DNA of 6,870 bases, taken from an uncultured Cellvibrio sp. (lineage in GTDB: Bacteria; Pseudomonadota; Gammaproteobacteria; Pseudomonadales; Cellvibrionaceae). The stretch covers positions 1 to 6,870 of the forward strand of contig CAMLRI010000114.1 in assembly GCA_946482385.1 (NCBI GenBank). Reading direction: 5' to 3'. Below are positions 5,620 through 6,870 of the stretch, piece by piece. Below the pieces are notes generated by a model. The model ran no database searches and was not told where the DNA came from. It worked only from the letters and a program-made list of their open reading frames with translations. How positions within the stretch are numbered: position 1 is the stretch's first letter; the number at the start of each line of letters is the position of its first letter. Position numbers and translations under genes: made by a program.

Positions 5620-6870
5620 ATGACAGCTATGCGTGGCATGCACTCCTCCGGCCTCTCTGCCCACCCCAACCAAGAACCCCGCCCAGATACACGCCTGCAT
5701 TTGCGCCAGAGCCTGGGGTATTTGCTGCCTTATTTATGGCAATTCAAAGGCCGGGTGCTACTCGCCATACTGGCGCTGCTGGCCGCCAAGGGCGCCACCC
5801 TGGCCATGCCCTGGGCGCTCAAGCATATTGTCGATGGTGTGGATGCCAGCCTCTCGCCCAACCTGGTGCTGCCTGTCGCCTTCGTGGTGGCCTATGGCTT
5901 GTTGCGTTTTGCCAGTGTGTTTTTTGGCGAGCTGCGCGATGCGCTGTTCAGCCGGGTGACCGAGCACGCCATGCGCCAGATTGGCCTGCGGGTGTTTAAA
6001 CATTTGCACGCCCTGGAATTGGCGTTTCATTTGGAGCGGGCTACTGGCGGCGTTAGCCGCGATATAGAGCGCGGCACCAACGGCATCAGTTTTTTGATGC
6101 GTTTTTTAATGTTCAACATAGTGCCCACCCTGTTTGAAATTGCGATGGTGGCGATTATTTTTGCCGCGGCTTTTTCGCTGTGGTATGCGCTTATTACTTT
6201 GGTGGCGGTAGCGATTTATGTTGCCTTTACCATTTACACCACGGAATGGCGCAACCAGTTTGTGCGCGAAGCCAACCAGGCAGATTCCTCCACCAGTACC
6301 CGCGCCATAGATTCGCTGCTCAATTACGAAACCGTTAAGTACTTCAATAACGAAGCTTACGAAGCGCAAAGCTACGATGAGTTTTTGGCCAAGTGGGAAA
6401 GCGCCAAATTAAAAAATCGCTTGTCGCTACTGGCGCTCAACTCCGGCCAGGCGTTTATTATCGCCGCGGCCATTACCGCCATGATGTGGATGGCCGCCCA
6501 GAGTGTGCTGGATAAAACCATGACCCTGGGCGATTTGGCGATGATTAATGCCTACATGATCCAATTGTTTATTCCGCTCAATTTTCTCGGGTTTATTTAC
6601 CGCGAAATTCGCCGCGCCCTCACCGACCTGGAAAATATGCTGGCCCTGCTCAAGCGCGCGCCGGCCATTAGCGATAGCGATAATGCGGCCGCCCTGCAGG
6701 TGAGTGCGGGGGAAATTCGCTTTGACCAGGTGGATTTTGCCTACCAATCCCAGCGGCCCATTTTGCAGCGCTTGAGCCTGCATATTCCGGCGGGTAGCAA
6801 GGTTGCCATAGTGGGCGCATCGGGGGCGGGCAAAAGCACCCTGGCGCGTTTGCTCTACCGTTTTTACGAT
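5620..6870 (+). CDS. ATM1-type ABC half-transporter, permease plus start of ATPase (3' truncated by window edge)
   Basis: An open frame of 417 residues running off the right edge. Residues ~35-330 are a six-helix exporter membrane domain (hydrophobic stretches near 45-65, 82-103, 162-183, 185-207, 276-297 and 305-325). The phrase SLLNYETVKYFNNEAY at 232-247 is the hallmark of the ATM1/HMT1 branch. The ATPase domain begins near 363 (IRFDQVDFAYQ, A-loop Tyr375) and shows Walker A GASGAGKS at 399-406; the signature motif and Walker B lie beyond the window. Members of this branch export glutathione-linked compounds, including metal or sulfur conjugates, and confer metal tolerance in some bacteria; the cargo here is not readable. 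The frame is closed by TAA at 5590-5592, so the start is ATG 5620, 5629 or 5638. None has a good ribosome site; 5620 is taken as the longest. It lies 54 bases behind the kinase gene, same strand, with no obvious terminator between, so cotranscription is possible. Confidence 0.9.
   Translation, partial: MTAMRGMHSSGLSAHPNQEPRPDTRLHLRQSLGYLLPYLWQFKGRVLLAILALLAAKGATLAMPWALKHIVDGVDASLSPNLVLPVAFVVAYGLLRFASVFFGELRDALFSRVTEHAMRQIGLRVFKHLHALELAFHLERATGGVSRDIERGTNGISFLMRFLMFNIVPTLFEIAMVAIIFAAAFSLWYALITLVAVAIYVAFTIYTTEWRNQFVREANQADSSTSTRAIDSLLNYETVKYFNNEAYEAQSYDEFLAKWESAKLKNRLSLLALNSGQAFIIAAAITAMMWMAAQSVLDKTMTLGDLAMINAYMIQLFIPLNFLGFIYREIRRALTDLENMLALLKRAPAISDSDNAAALQVSAGEIRFDQVDFAYQSQRPILQRLSLHIPAGSKVAIVGASGAGKSTLARLLYRFYD

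Noticed and set aside
5280..5999. A 239-codon open frame on + strand spanning the kinase end and the ABC gene start
   Set aside because: It lies in another frame over two well-supported genes, is rich in Arg/Pro/Gly/Ala as expected of a GC-rich shadow frame, and shows no domain.
6106..6783. Minus-strand open frames within the ABC gene (6106-6369, 6427-6783)
   Set aside because: They oppose a clear ABC exporter with the ATM1 motif and Walker A in frame; they show no domain of their own.

Overview
This window looks like chromosomal DNA of a Gram-negative gammaproteobacterium. RecQ follows the E. coli-type zinc/RQC/HRDC plan. The sensor kinase, secreted peptidase and PepSY proteins have a gammaproteobacterial character, and base composition is moderate in GC. 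A Cellvibrio/Saccharophagus-like or Pseudomonas-related host is my guess from general impression only; I cannot place it further.

Layout. Positions 1-642 (+) hold the C-terminal third of the RecQ helicase, whose N-terminus lies outside the window. A hairpin at 658-688 separates it from a convergent gene, 702-2651 (-), encoding an exported S9-family prolyl-oligopeptidase-type serine peptidase. The 249-base divergent region 2652-2900 is the regulatory core. It has a good sigma70-type promoter for the peptidase, a direct-repeat response-regulator box (TTAAG-N6-TTAAG) placed where a -35 element would sit for the rightward genes, a second near-copy of the box that is also a palindrome, and a GC-rich palindrome in the predicted leader.

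Rightward from 2901 comes a tightly packed operon: two small exported PepSY-domain proteins (2901-3209 and 3234-3542), an OmpR/PhoB-family response regulator (3542-4210, 1-base overlap) and a PhoQ/PmrB-like sensor histidine kinase (4207-5565, 4-base overlap). After a 54-base gap, an ATM1-type ABC half-transporter (5620 to beyond the right edge) follows on the same strand; it runs open to the end, so its ATPase domain is cut just after the Walker A motif.

Interpretation. The gene order PepSY-PepSY-regulator-kinase together with the TTAAG-N6-TTAAG box closely resembles the Fe(II)-responsive BqsRS (also called CarRS) system of Pseudomonas aeruginosa. The likely picture is an autoregulated envelope/cation-stress circuit: the kinase senses a periplasmic cation or related cue, the regulator binds the boxes, and the small PepSY proteins act in the periplasm, perhaps tuning the kinase or a peptidase. 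Whether the divergent S9 peptidase and the downstream ABC exporter belong to the regulon is inference. Nothing here is a mobile element, CRISPR array or RNA gene that I can support.
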